Source of the DNA: Bacteroidales bacterium
Lineage (GTDB): Bacteria; Bacteroidota; Bacteroidia; Bacteroidales; VadinHA17
Assembly: GCA_021157415.1 (NCBI GenBank)
Contig: JAGGWN010000119.1
Span: forward strand, 1 to 61,526
DNA length: 61,526 bases
Direction: 5' to 3'
A program made the position numbers and the translations under genes. The notes beneath the pieces were generated by a model, which saw only the letters and a program-made list of their open reading frames with translations, had not been told where the DNA came from and did not search any database. Shown piece by piece: positions 24,572 to 33,298 of the stretch; within the stretch, counting starts at the first letter, position 1; the number at the start of each line of letters is the position of its first letter.

Positions 24572-24722
24572 ACGAAGCCCGATAGCAAGGTATCGGGGTA
24601 AATGAGTAGAAAACTACGCTGCTTGCAGCGATTAAAAGATTAAAAAATAATTTCTTTGAGGCTATCCCGACAGCTTGCTGCGAGGTAGCTTAATTTGTTG
24701 GTACGAAAAAAAAAGTAAGCAT
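24572..24722 (+). other. Hairpin-rich leader between the small ORF and greA
   Basis: Three hairpins are visible: CCCGATA/TATCGGG at 24578-24597, CGCTGC/GCAGCG at 24617-24630 and GCTATC/GGTAGC with an inner CAGC/GCTG at 24661-24689. None has a T-tract, so they are not terminators. They resemble REP-type palindromes and may be mobile-repeat remnants rather than a riboregulator. Confidence 0.4.
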
Positions 24723-25196
24723 ATGGCAGAAGTTTCATATATAACGGAGGAGGGATTGCGAAAGCTTCGGGAAGAGTTGGAACACCTGAAGAAGGTGGAA
24801 CGTCCGGCCATTTCCCGGCAGATAGCCGAAGCCCGGGACAAAGGGGATTTATCAGAGAATGCAGAGTATGCTGCAGCCAAGGAAGCTCAGGGGATGCTGG
24901 AGTTGAAAATATCCAAGCTTGAGGAAACAATCATTAATTCCAGGGTAATCGATGAGTCGAAAATCGATACCTCGAGTGTGCAAATTATGAACAGGATCAA
25001 GATAAAAAACCTGGCCAGTGGCCAGTTAATGGAGTATATGCTTGTTTCGGAAAGTGAAGCGGACCTGAAAACCGGAAAACTGTCTGTGAAGACCCCTATT
25101 GCCAAAGCCCTGATCGGGAAAAAAGTGGGGGACCAGGTGGAGGTCACCGTTCCTTCGGGAAGGATATCTTTGGAAATCGTTGAAATATCCTTATAA
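24723..25196 (+). CDS. greA: Transcription elongation factor GreA
   Basis: Rescues backtracked RNA polymerase by stimulating transcript cleavage. The 157-residue protein has the N-terminal coiled coil with the acidic tip (DKGDLSENAEYAAAKEAQG; D42 and E45 correspond to the catalytic pair) and the C-terminal FKBP-like domain (LSVKTPIAKALIGKKVGD, VPSGRISLEIVEI). The start at 24723 (MAEVSYITEEGLRKL) is chosen because the 16 codons upstream are unlike the family. A HIT protein gene follows 11 bases later. Confidence 0.97.
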   Translation: MAEVSYITEEGLRKLREELEHLKKVERPAISRQIAEARDKGDLSENAEYAAAKEAQGMLELKISKLEETIINSRVIDESKIDTSSVQIMNRIKIKNLASGQLMEYMLVSESEADLKTGKLSVKTPIAKALIGKKVGDQVEVTVPSGRISLEIVEISL

Positions 25197-25207
25197 AACA
25201 CAAGGCT

Positions 25208-25600
25208 ATGAGCTCTATATTCACTAAAATCGTTCAGGGGGAGATTCCTTCCTACAAAATTGCTGAGGATGATCGCTACTATGCTTTTCTGGATATTCAT
25301 CCGCTGGCTGAAGGGCATACCCTGGTGATTCCTAAACAGGAAATTGATTATTTGTTCGATCTGGATGATGACCTGCTGGCAGGGATGATGGTCTTTTCCA
25401 AAAAAGTGGCCCGGGCCATTGAGAAAGTGGTTTCGTGCAAACGTATCGGGGTGGCTGTCCTGGGGCTCGAAGTTCCTCATGCACATATTCATCTGATCCC
25501 AATCAACTCGGAAGGCGACATTAGCTTCTCCCGCCCCAAACTCCAACTCACCGATGAACAATTCCGGGAAATAGCCCGGAAAATCAGGGAAATACTGTGA
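25208..25600 (+). CDS. HIT family protein (HinT-like hydrolase)
   Basis: A 130-residue purine nucleotide-binding hydrolase, likely a nucleoside phosphoramidase of the Hint branch. The HIT motif HAHIHLIP is at residues 91-98 (H91, H93, H95), and the upstream FTKIVQGEIPSYKIAEDD and LAEGHTLVIPK blocks are typical. It follows greA by 11 bases on the same strand and converges on ruvC with 3 bases between stops. Confidence 0.93.
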   Translation: MSSIFTKIVQGEIPSYKIAEDDRYYAFLDIHPLAEGHTLVIPKQEIDYLFDLDDDLLAGMMVFSKKVARAIEKVVSCKRIGVAVLGLEVPHAHIHLIPINSEGDISFSRPKLQLTDEQFREIARKIREIL

Positions 25601-25603
25601 CCA

Positions 25604-26161
25604 TCAGTCGGTAATTCTATCTTTATTTTGCCGTATAAAATCTTTCCAGCTTTTGGCATGTTCTCCCTGTCTGAGGCGCTGATGCTGAAAATGGTGGCAG
25701 ACGGCGGCGGCCAGAGCGTCGGTAGCATCCAGTTTGTCGGGCACTTTCCTGAAATGGAGAATATGCATGAGCATGGCAGAGACTTGTTCTTTCGAAGCAT
25801 CCCCTTTGCCGGTGATAGCCATCTTGATTTTACGTGGCGCATATTCAAAAACAGGCAGTTCCCGGTGTAAGCCGGCAGCAATGGCTGCTCCCTGAGCTCT
25901 TCCCAGTTTCAACATAGACTGTACATTTTTGCCGTAAAAAGGGGCTTCGATGGCTAATTCATCAGGGTGGTAGGAATCGATGAGGGAAAGTATCCTGTCG
26001 AAAATTCTTTTGAGCTTAAGGAAATGAGCCGTGTCTTTGCGCAGATCAATCACTCCCAGAGCGACAACAGCCATCTGGTTGTCCTTGATTTCCAGGATGC
26101 CGTATCCGGTGAAGGTGGTGCCCGGATCCACTCCGAGAATGATTTTTTCCTTTACGGTCAT
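25604..26161 (-). CDS. ruvC: Crossover junction endodeoxyribonuclease RuvC
   Basis: Resolves Holliday junctions during homologous recombination. 185 residues. The first catalytic Asp is D12 in [14 protein letters not shown], the Glu lies in [12 protein letters not shown], and the C-terminal acid pair in [31 protein letters not shown] is the conserved DNA-contact loop. It starts 8 bases after the stop of an S41 peptidase on the same strand, and is probably the last gene of the run from serS. Confidence 0.96.
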   Translation of the reverse strand: MTVKEKIILGVDPGTTFTGYGILEIKDNQMAVVALGVIDLRKDTAHFLKLKRIFDRILSLIDSYHPDELAIEAPFYGKNVQSMLKLGRAQGAAIAAGLHRELPVFEYAPRKIKMAITGKGDASKEQVSAMLMHILHFRKVPDKLDATDALAAAVCHHFQHQRLRQGEHAKSWKDFIRQNKDRITD

Positions 26162-26169
26162 AAACAGTT

Positions 26170-27465
26170 TTATAAAGCGCCGATCTCAGCCCATATCCCT
26201 TTCCATTCCGGAATGATCGTCAGGGATTTTTTCTGTCCCGGATTAGGATATACACCCGTTTCGATATATTCAATGGCATCATGCAGACGCGGCTCGTTTC
26301 GATCGGAAAAAGTATAGTGTAAACCATCGGGAGCAAAATCATCCGCCGTAAGGCCTTCAAAATAATCTCCCTGACCGGATGCGTTGACAAGCCTGAAGCT
26401 GACGGGTACGAATACATAATCAGCATATATCCACGAGTGCATACCTACGGGTTTTCCATACGTGTTATCCCCGATCAGAGAAACGTCCATGTAAGGACGA
26501 AGCCCGTTGATCACGGCTTCGCTGGCCGAGGCGCTCCCCCTGCTGGTGATAAAGATCGTGCGGTTGAGCGTGAGGGCATACGTTTCGTTGGTAAAGTTCA
26601 GTTCTACATCCTGATCCCTTCGCTTGTCATTATGTTTCAGAGAAATGAAATTTTTCCCGTTTTGGCTGGTTCCGGCGATCAGGCTCGCCAGTTTAACCGC
26701 CACATCCATGCTCCCCCCGCCGTTATAACGCAAATCTACGATCAGATCGTTAACGCCCACCGACTGAAAAAACCGGAATGCAGAGTCCAATTCGGCATTG
26801 GCGGTCTGCACAAAGGTCTGAAAGACCAGATGCCCGACAATCCTGTTTCCAACATGCAGGGTATCCTGCATCAATACAGCATTGATCTTGATGGTGTCTT
26901 TGGTGACTGTAAAAGAAGTGGTTGTATTGTCCGGTTTCTGAAAGGTTAGGGTCTTGGTGACCCCGGCCCGGTCATCGCCCATCAGGGGCTGGATGTTTTC
27001 AAAAGGAGTGATGGTATGCCCGTCTATGGCTGTGATCTTCCACCCACGCCTCACTCCGTCAGGATAAAGAGGAGAATCTTTGAAAACAAAAGTAATATAA
27101 ATATACCCGTTTTCATCATAAGAATAACCGTACCCGAATCCAAGATATTCACCTGCCTGGAAATAACTCTCAAAAATCGATTTGTCTGCTATAAAGCTCC
27201 ATTTATCCAAAGGCTTATATATTAATGTGTCCAGAAGTTCCTGAGGATTTGTGAAGTCCTTGGGTTCGACTTCAGGCATTTTATCGTACCACAGGTACCA
27301 GTCCTGCATAATTTTATAAAGTTCGTCCCGGGCTTTTTCCTCAACGGAAGGTTCGGGGGGCAATGGCTCTTCTTTTTTACAGGAGGAGATAAAAAAAGAT
27401 CCTCCTGCAACCAGTATGAAAAGAAATAAACTGATTTTCCCGAAAAAATATTTCATTCGTTTCAT
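26170..27465 (-). CDS. S41 family peptidase lipoprotein
   Basis: A 431-residue predicted lipoprotein: the hydrophobic N-terminus ends in GGSFFISSC followed by [11 protein letters not shown]. Layout of the C-terminal processing peptidase clan: an N-terminal helical region ([21 protein letters not shown]), a PDZ-like part ([20 protein letters not shown]) and the S41 core with [18 protein letters not shown], the Ser in [13 protein letters not shown] and a candidate Lys in NTYGKPVGM. Bacteroidota members of this branch are cell-envelope proteases of unknown substrate. Its first four bases overlap the last four of the EamA transporter gene. Confidence 0.87.
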   Translation of the reverse strand: MKRMKYFFGKISLFLFILVAGGSFFISSCKKEEPLPPEPSVEEKARDELYKIMQDWYLWYDKMPEVEPKDFTNPQELLDTLIYKPLDKWSFIADKSIFESYFQAGEYLGFGYGYSYDENGYIYITFVFKDSPLYPDGVRRGWKITAIDGHTITPFENIQPLMGDDRAGVTKTLTFQKPDNTTTSFTVTKDTIKINAVLMQDTLHVGNRIVGHLVFQTFVQTANAELDSAFRFFQSVGVNDLIVDLRYNGGGSMDVAVKLASLIAGTSQNGKNFISLKHNDKRRDQDVELNFTNETYALTLNRTIFITSRGSASASEAVINGLRPYMDVSLIGDNTYGKPVGMHSWIYADYVFVPVSFRLVNASGQGDYFEGLTADDFAPDGLHYTFSDRNEPRLHDAIEYIETGVYPNPGQKKSLTIIPEWKGIWAEIGAL

Positions 27466-28370
27466 GTATTTTTTGCGTTAACCATTTTCTTATTAAACGA
27501 ATAGTTTTGAAAAATGATTCCCAATGTTATTAAAATCAAACCAGGCAGGGTCGTAACAAATATTTTTTCCCCTACAAGATAATGAATAAAAACAAGCGAC
27601 AAAAAAGGGGCCATATAAACCAGATTGCTGATAGTAGCTGTTGTCCGGGACAGGCTCAGGGCTTTCAGCCAGAAAAAGAAGGTAAAACCCATTTCAAAGA
27701 GACCGGCATATATCCCGGCCAGAATGGCTTGTTTTTGGGGGAAAATTTCTTTTCCGCTGATAAGAACAAACAGCAGTATATAAACGAAAGAAAAAAGGAA
27801 ATTGGTAAATAGTTTTATCTCTTCCCTGCGTGGATCTTTCATGTGAAAGATCCAGAAAAAAGCCCAGATTACAGAGCTGCCTGCTGCCAGGGATATGCCT
27901 GTGACGTCGGTGTGCCTGAAACCGGTTAGATCCCCTTGGGAGGAGATCAGTAATATTCCCAAGAAGCTGATAAATAAAGCAATGTAACTCTTCACCAGGA
28001 TATGTTGTTTAAGAATAAAGCCGGAGAGAAACACCAGGACGATCGGCCAGATCATATTCAGTGGTTGCGCTACCTGCCCCGGCAGACGTGAGTAAGCTTC
28101 AAAAAGAATCAGGTAATATCCGAAAGGCATAAACAGCCCCAGCAGGGCCGATCTGAGATAATCTTTTCCGGATTGTGCTCTCAGGGTGGACCATTCTTTC
28201 CTGTACAGGATAATCCCCAGAAAAACGAAAAAGGATATCCCATTGGCCCACAACAGCAGGGAGGAGGGACGCGTGTAGCGGAGACCCAGCTTAAAGGCTG
28301 AGGCTATGGTAGCCCAGAAAAAGATAGCTGTGGAAGCATAGAGATAAGCTTTTTTCTGCCTTTTTCCCAT
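27462..28370 (-). CDS. EamA/DMT family transporter
   Basis: 302 residues with ten hydrophobic segments in two repeats, the EamA (drug/metabolite transporter) layout. Typical features are an early ATIASAFKLGLRYTRPSSLL, LILFEAYSRLPGQVAQPLN in the first repeat and KALSLSRTTATISNLVYMAPF in the second. Substrate unknown; EamA members export amino acids, sugars or other metabolites. The gene lies between serS (23 bases upstream) and the S41 peptidase (4-base overlap), so it is cotranscribed. Confidence 0.85.
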   Translation of the reverse strand: MGKRQKKAYLYASTAIFFWATIASAFKLGLRYTRPSSLLLWANGISFFVFLGIILYRKEWSTLRAQSGKDYLRSALLGLFMPFGYYLILFEAYSRLPGQVAQPLNMIWPIVLVFLSGFILKQHILVKSYIALFISFLGILLISSQGDLTGFRHTDVTGISLAAGSSVIWAFFWIFHMKDPRREEIKLFTNFLFSFVYILLFVLISGKEIFPQKQAILAGIYAGLFEMGFTFFFWLKALSLSRTTATISNLVYMAPFLSLVFIHYLVGEKIFVTTLPGLILITLGIIFQNYSFNKKMVNAKNT

Positions 28371-28393
28371 TCGTGGAACTCCGTCAGGAGAAA

Positions 28394-29668
28394 TTAAGGT
28401 ATGGTCTTATAATGCGTATAGGGAACCAGTGCTTCCGGAATTTTAATCCCTTCCGGAGTTTGGTTGTTTTCCAGTAAAGCTGCGATAATCCTGGGCAGCG
28501 CCAGCGCGCTTCCGTTGAGGGTATGTGCCAGTAGTGTCTTCTTGCTTCCCGGTTCGCGGTAACGCAACCTGAGACGGTTGGCCTGGTATGACTCGAAATT
28601 GGAGACCGAACTTACCTCCAGCCATTTTTTCTGGGCCGCTGCATATACCTCAAAATCGTAAGTGAGTGCCGAGGTGAAGGAGAGATCTCCTCCGCATAGT
28701 TGCAGGATACGATAAGGCAGACCCAGTTTCATGACCAGTTGTTCCACATGACTGACCATTTCTTCCAGCGTATCATAGGACTTGTCAGGATGTTGTATCT
28801 GCACGATCTCCACTTTATCAAACTGGTGAACCCGGTTCAATCCTCTCACATCTTTTCCGTAAGAGCCTGCTTCGCGCCTGAAACAAGGGGTATAGGCCGT
28901 ATTTTTTACAGGCAGTTCACCGGCATCCAGAATAACGTCGCGGTAAATATTTGTGACAGGCACCTCTGCTGTGGGGATCAGATAATAAGGATCGGTAGCC
29001 AGTTGGTACATCTGTCCTTCTTTATCAGGCAGTTGTCCTGTACCGTATGCCGAAGCTTCATTGACCATTAAAGGAGGAAGTACTTCCCGGTAGCCTTCTT
29101 TTTCAGCTTCATCCAGGAAAAAGCCGATCAGAGCGCGTACCAGCTTTGCCCCTTTTCCTGTAAAAACAGGAAATCCGGCGCCGGTAAGCTTGTTGCCCAG
29201 ATCAAAATCAATAAGCCCGTACTTTGTCCCCAGATCCCAGTGAGGCAAAGCTTGATCGTTAAGTTCGGGGATGGCCCCTCCGTGCCTGACTTCTACATTG
29301 TCGGGGGCCCCTTTGCCGGGAGGCACAGAAGAATGAGGGAGGTTGGGTATAAGGACGAGTAACTCGTTTAGTTTATTTTCCAAACGGTGGAGTTCCTGAT
29401 TCAGTTGTTTGAGGTCTTCTTTCAGCGCAGCAACCTCTTGCCTGGCATGGTTGGCTTCTTCAACCTTCTGTTGTTGGAGTAAGGCTCCAATCTCTTTGGA
29501 TTTCAGATTCAGATCCGCTTGTCTGGCATCCGTTTCCGTTTGTATCCGTCTGCGTTCCGTGTCGGCTTCCAGCACCTGATGTATCAGGTCAGAGGCATCA
29601 AAATTTTTAATTCTCAATCTTTTTATGACCTCTTCCGGGTTTTCACGAATCTGTTTTAGGGTAAGCAT
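28394..29668 (-). CDS. serS: Serine--tRNA ligase
   Basis: Charges tRNA-Ser and starts selenocysteinyl-tRNA synthesis where present. A class II synthetase of about 424 residues. It has the N-terminal coiled-coil arm (residues about 30-105), then motif 2 (CFRREAGSYGKDVRGLNRVHQF) and motif 3 (HTLNGSALALPRIIAALLEN). The start at 29668 (MLTLKQIRENPEEVIKRL) is preferred over an upstream in-frame Met, whose extra 18 residues are hydrophobic and unlike the family. Confidence 0.95.
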   Translation of the reverse strand: MLTLKQIRENPEEVIKRLRIKNFDASDLIHQVLEADTERRRIQTETDARQADLNLKSKEIGALLQQQKVEEANHARQEVAALKEDLKQLNQELHRLENKLNELLVLIPNLPHSSVPPGKGAPDNVEVRHGGAIPELNDQALPHWDLGTKYGLIDFDLGNKLTGAGFPVFTGKGAKLVRALIGFFLDEAEKEGYREVLPPLMVNEASAYGTGQLPDKEGQMYQLATDPYYLIPTAEVPVTNIYRDVILDAGELPVKNTAYTPCFRREAGSYGKDVRGLNRVHQFDKVEIVQIQHPDKSYDTLEEMVSHVEQLVMKLGLPYRILQLCGGDLSFTSALTYDFEVYAAAQKKWLEVSSVSNFESYQANRLRLRYREPGSKKTLLAHTLNGSALALPRIIAALLENNQTPEGIKIPEALVPYTHYKTIP

Positions 29669-29703
29669 GACAATGATTTTATTGGACGGTACAAAATAAA
29701 AAA

Positions 29704-29744
29704 CTCCCGGAACATATACCATGATATCAGCAATGCCCCGGGAG
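29704..29744 (-). terminator. Terminator after rplU-rpmA
   Basis: CTCCCGG (29704-29710) pairs with CCGGGAG (29738-29744) across a 27-base loop; on the minus strand a run of T follows at 29698-29703. It lies 17 bases after the rpmA stop and before serS. Confidence 0.6.
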
Positions 29745-29761
29745 AAAAAAAAAGAAAAAAA

Positions 29762-30031
29762 CTACTTCTTTATATTTTCCACCGGAATGACGGAGACAAA
29801 GGACCGGTCATTTTTTCCTTTTCTGAATTCTACCACTCCGTCTATAAGAGCAAATAGTGTATGATCATTACCAATCCCCACGTTCAGTCCGGGATGATGA
29901 CGTGTTCCTCTCTGTCTTACGATAATATTCCCGGCTTTGGCAAAGTGTCCTCCGTAGAGTTTAACACCTAACCGTTTGCTTTCTGATTCGCGGCCGTTTC
30001 TGGAACTACCGGCTCCTTTTTTATGTGCCAT
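29762..30031 (-). CDS. rpmA: 50S ribosomal protein L27
   Basis: Large-subunit protein near the peptidyl transferase centre. 89 residues. The N-terminus ([23 protein letters not shown]) already begins in the mature form, without the cleavable extension found in Firmicutes, and the core [29 protein letters not shown] is intact. It lies downstream of rplU, the usual L21-L27 pair. Confidence 0.97.
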   Translation of the reverse strand: MAHKKGAGSSRNGRESESKRLGVKLYGGHFAKAGNIIVRQRGTRHHPGLNVGIGNDHTLFALIDGVVEFRKGKNDRSFVSVIPVENIKK

Positions 30032-30052
30032 AGCAGTATGTTTTTAATTTTA

Positions 30053-30703
30053 TTATTTTTTTTCTTTGCTGGTGTCGCTGTTCTTGTCAGGAGTAGTTTT
30101 TTTCTTTGTCTCCGTTTTAGCTGTTGCTTTTGGTTTTGCTGCGGTTTTGGCCTTGGTAGCTCCTGCTTTTTTGGTGACAGTGGCTTTTTTAGCGTTGGGT
30201 TGTGTTGTTTTGGCCTTTGTACGCTTCGCTTCTGTTTCTTTTTTGACAGCGGTGGTCTTTTTTGCTGCCGGTTTAGCGGCTGCTTTGGCTTTGGGTTCCG
30301 TTTTTTTTGCCGGAACAGCGGCTTTCTCTGCTTTTACACTCTTTTCTGCAGGGGTTTCTCCCTTATCAGCAGCTTTTTTTGCAGGAGCTTTGCCTTTTTC
30401 GATGTCATCAATATGAATTTCCGTGAAATACTGACGGTGACCGTTCATCACCTGATACCCTTTTCTGCGTTTTTTCTTGAAGACTTTTACCTTGTCTCCT
30501 TTCACATGGGTAAGCACCGTAGCCTTGATTGTATATCCTTCTACTGTCGGCGTTCCGACAAGGGCGGTACCTTTCTCTTCTACCAGCAATACTTTGTCCA
30601 GGACGATCTTACCACCTTCTTTTTCATTCAGGCGGTGAACAAAAATATTTTGATCTTTCTCAACCTTAAACTGTTGCCCTGCAACCTCAACAATTGCAAA
30701 CAT
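30053..30703 (-). CDS. rplU: 50S ribosomal protein L21 with a long Lys/Ala-rich tail
   Basis: Residues 1-103 are a normal L21 (MFAIVEVAGQQFKVEKDQNI, then KVKVFKKKRRKGYQVMNGHR). Residues 104-216 add a tail of about 113 residues made almost only of Lys, Ala, Thr, Pro and Glu (EKGKAPAKKAADKGETPAEK and similar), like histone H1 or low-complexity tails. Usual L21 is about 103 residues, so this roughly doubles the protein. The start at 30703 (MFAIVEV) is chosen over an upstream Met because the promoter box lies between. rpmA follows 21 bases later. Confidence 0.9.
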   Translation of the reverse strand: MFAIVEVAGQQFKVEKDQNIFVHRLNEKEGGKIVLDKVLLVEEKGTALVGTPTVEGYTIKATVLTHVKGDKVKVFKKKRRKGYQVMNGHRQYFTEIHIDDIEKGKAPAKKAADKGETPAEKSVKAEKAAVPAKKTEPKAKAAAKPAAKKTTAVKKETEAKRTKAKTTQPNAKKATVTKKAGATKAKTAAKPKATAKTETKKKTTPDKNSDTSKEKK

Positions 30704-30742
30704 ATTTTTTTGCTTTATTAAATGTAACTTATTTTGGGACTG

Positions 30743-30772
30743 CAAAAATATAAAAAATCGGTTAGATTCAAA
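30743..30772 (-). promoter_or_regulatory. Promoter of rplU-rpmA
   Basis: On the minus strand TTTG (30772-30769), an 18-base spacer and TATTTTTG (30750-30743). The box lies 39 bases before the L21 start at 30703. Confidence 0.65.
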
Positions 30773-30781
30773 TATTTTCAC

Positions 30782-31048
30782 ATAAATATTTCAGGTTCAT
30801 CCGACAGATAAGTGTTTTTTGAAAAAAAAAAGATTCCGTGCCACCCTGCCACAGCTGGTTTAGGTGGTTCTTCAGGTTTTTGCGATTCCAATGTGTCTTC
30901 TCCATATGGTGAAAGACATGGGAAATAAACCCAATGCAGCCTTCGGCTTATGCGTAATAGGATCATTAACAATAACTCTATTGCGCAATTGGAATAAACA
31001 TGTTTGTTTTGTTCGTTTATTGGTAATTTCCAATGAAAAAATTTTATG
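30782..31048. other. Spacer between rplU and the bifunctional nuclease gene, no convincing gene
   Basis: About 270 bases. A minus-strand frame of about 90 codons crosses it (30778-31053), but its translation shows no family motif and it overlaps both promoters. I see no RNA gene or strong hairpin. Confidence 0.5.
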
Positions 31049-31056
31049 TACATTTG
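31049..31056 (+). promoter_or_regulatory. Candidate promoter for the bifunctional nuclease gene
   Basis: TACATTTG matches TAnnTTTG, 42 bases before the ATG at 31099. The -33 element is not clear. Confidence 0.45.
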
Positions 31057-31098
31057 TACTTCACGTAAAGGGGATACCCTTTTATATTTATGTAAGGT

Positions 31099-31704
31099 AT
31101 GGCGAAGATTAAGTTAAACGTACTTGGGATTTCCTATAGTCAGACTCAGTCGGGAGCTTATGCTTTGGTGTTGACGGAGGAAAATGGAGAACGGCGAATT
31201 CCTATTATCATAGGGGCTTTTGAGGCACAGGCTATTGCGATTCAGTTGGAAGGTCTGCAACCGCCACGGCCGTTGACGCATGACCTCTTTCATAACTTTG
31301 CCAGAGCTTTTCACATAGACCTCCGGGAAGTGGAGATTTATAAACTGGAAGAGGGGGTGTTTTACAGCAAGTTGGTATGTACTGACGGAGAAAAGGAGAT
31401 TATTGTGGATGCTCGAACATCTGATGCGATTGCCCTGGCTCTTCGATTCAAATGTCCAGTCTATACAACAGAAGAGATACTGGCACAGGCGGGTATTGTG
31501 CTGGATATTAAAGAGACCGGGGAAGAGGATATTGATCTTGGGGTCGAAGAAAATGTTTCCGAACCGTCCGGGGCCGATCAATTCAAGGAGATGACCATAC
31601 GTGAGCTGAAAGATATGCTTGATCAGGCCGTGCGTTCGGAAAATTATGAAAAAGCCTCCATGATCCGGGACGAAATCAAACGCCGTGAACAACAAAATCA
31701 GTAA
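31099..31704 (+). CDS. Bifunctional nuclease family protein with a UVR domain
   Basis: 201 residues. The first 130 match the bifunctional nuclease (BFN, DUF151) domain: YALVLTEENGERRIPIIIGAFEAQAIA, RPLTHDLFHNF and DARTSDAIALALRF. The last 45 form a UvrB/UvrC-type helical hairpin (TIRELKDMLDQAVRSENYEK, then ASMIRDEIKRRE). BFN homologues in plants have been reported to have DNase and RNase activity; the bacterial role is not settled. Followed 72 bases later by a nucleoside transporter on the same strand. Confidence 0.88.
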   Translation: MAKIKLNVLGISYSQTQSGAYALVLTEENGERRIPIIIGAFEAQAIAIQLEGLQPPRPLTHDLFHNFARAFHIDLREVEIYKLEEGVFYSKLVCTDGEKEIIVDARTSDAIALALRFKCPVYTTEEILAQAGIVLDIKETGEEDIDLGVEENVSEPSGADQFKEMTIRELKDMLDQAVRSENYEKASMIRDEIKRREQQNQ

Positions 31705-31776
31705 CCGGATATTGACTTTGCCACTATCTTTCTGTGGTTTCCCGTATGTTATTTTTTACCTGAAAACTTCTGATAA

Positions 31777-33267
31777 ATGAAGGCACTATTATTGCTTATT
31801 TCCCTGACGATTGTCTCTTTTTCTTTTCCTGCTGTGAGCCTGGCCCAGCAGAAAACAACCCCGGATACTGTGGTACTGCAGGACACCCAGCCAGCCACTT
31901 CTTCATCGGCTCAAAACGCCAAAGGGTTGCTTTCCGAATCATCACAGGTAGTCTCGACCGATATGGGAGGAGGTTTCACCGTTATCTCCTTTTTGAGGGG
32001 GATCCTGGGCATAACGGTGCTGATACTGATCACATGGCTTTTCAGTTCCAACAGAAAAGCTATTTCCTGGAAAGTGGTGCTTACCGGCTTAATTATCCAG
32101 ATACTGCTGGCTGTCAGTATTCTTTATATTCCAATTGTCCGTCTGGCTTTTGAATATACGGGTAAGATTTTTGTCAAGATTCTGGACTTTACCAATGAAG
32201 GCAGTGCTTTTCTGTTCGGGAGTTTACTGGATACCTCGCGTTTCGGATCCATCTTTGCCTTTCAGATACTGCCCACTATTATCTTTTTTTCGGCTCTTAC
32301 GTCCCTTTTGTTTTATTGGGGTATTATTCAGATTATTGTGTACGGACTGGCCTGGGTGATGACCAAAGCGCTGAAACTCTCCGGTGCCGAGAGTCTGTCG
32401 GTGGCCGGAAATATTTTTTTGGGGCAGACCGAGTCGCCGTTGATGATTAAGGAGTATATTCCATTCATGAACAAATCGGAGATATTGCTGGTGATGATAG
32501 GAGGCATGGCTACACTGGCCGGCGGAGTATTGGCTGCTTATATTGGCTTTCTGGGGGGAAGTGATCCGGCACAACGGCTTATTTTTGCCAAACATCTGCT
32601 GGCAGCTTCTGTCATGGCAGCGCCGGGCGCTGTTGTCGTATCCAAGATACTGGTGCCTCAAACCGAGGAGATCAGTTCCAACATCAACATTACCAAAGAG
32701 AAAGTCGGCAATAATGTTCTCGATGCCATATCAAACGGTACCATACAGGGACTAAAACTGGCGGCCAATGTAGCTGCTATGCTGCTGGTTTTTCTGGCTT
32801 TTATTGCATTTATCAATTATATTCTCATCAAACTGGGACAATGGACCGACCTGAATGCCGTGATAGATCATATAACCCAACATCGTTATCACGAATTGTC
32901 CCTCCAGTTTATTCTCGGATACTTGCTCGCTCCTTTTATGTGGTTGATCGGTGTGGCTAAACAGGATATTGCCCTGGTGGGGCAGTTGTTGGGTGAAAAA
33001 ATCATTATGACCGAGTTTGTCGGTTATATCAGCCTGGCAAAAATGAAAGCGGATGCTGTCTTTCAGGATCCCAAATCGGTGATCATGGCTACGTATATGT
33101 TGTGCGGCTTTGCCAATTTTGCTTCCATCGGCATTCAGATCGGCGGGATAGGGTCCCTGGCTCCCAACAAACGATCTTTGCTGGCACGTTACGGAATGAA
33201 AGCCTTGCTGGGGGGAACCGTAGCTTCCCTTTTGTCTGCTACCATCATTGGTATGATTCTGGGATAA
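31777..33267 (+). CDS. CNT family nucleoside transporter (NupC-like)
   Basis: An inner-membrane symporter for nucleosides. 496 residues, longer than the usual 400 because of an N-terminal part: a signal-like segment (KALLLLISLTIVSFSFPAVSLA) followed by about 50 polar residues before the first family segment. The core shows the CNT signature GNIFLGQTESPLMIKEYI, which includes the Q-T-E-S-P nucleoside-site motif, and FIAFINYILIKLG. The closing PGAVVVSKILVPQ-to-ASIGIQIGGIG region is typical. The extra N-terminus appears in other Bacteroidota members, and its purpose is unknown. Confidence 0.9.
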   Translation: MKALLLLISLTIVSFSFPAVSLAQQKTTPDTVVLQDTQPATSSSAQNAKGLLSESSQVVSTDMGGGFTVISFLRGILGITVLILITWLFSSNRKAISWKVVLTGLIIQILLAVSILYIPIVRLAFEYTGKIFVKILDFTNEGSAFLFGSLLDTSRFGSIFAFQILPTIIFFSALTSLLFYWGIIQIIVYGLAWVMTKALKLSGAESLSVAGNIFLGQTESPLMIKEYIPFMNKSEILLVMIGGMATLAGGVLAAYIGFLGGSDPAQRLIFAKHLLAASVMAAPGAVVVSKILVPQTEEISSNINITKEKVGNNVLDAISNGTIQGLKLAANVAAMLLVFLAFIAFINYILIKLGQWTDLNAVIDHITQHRYHELSLQFILGYLLAPFMWLIGVAKQDIALVGQLLGEKIIMTEFVGYISLAKMKADAVFQDPKSVIMATYMLCGFANFASIGIQIGGIGSLAPNKRSLLARYGMKALLGGTVASLLSATIIGMILG

Positions 33268-33298
33268 CACACCGGTATTTACTTAAAAACCTGATGCT

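Noticed and set aside
24572-24722. Riboswitch or terminator before greA
   Set aside because: Hairpins lack T-tracts and do not resemble a known riboswitch; REP-like palindromes are a simpler reading.
30778-31053. Minus-strand frame of about 90 codons upstream of rplU
   Set aside because: Overlaps the promoters of both neighbours and matches no family I know.
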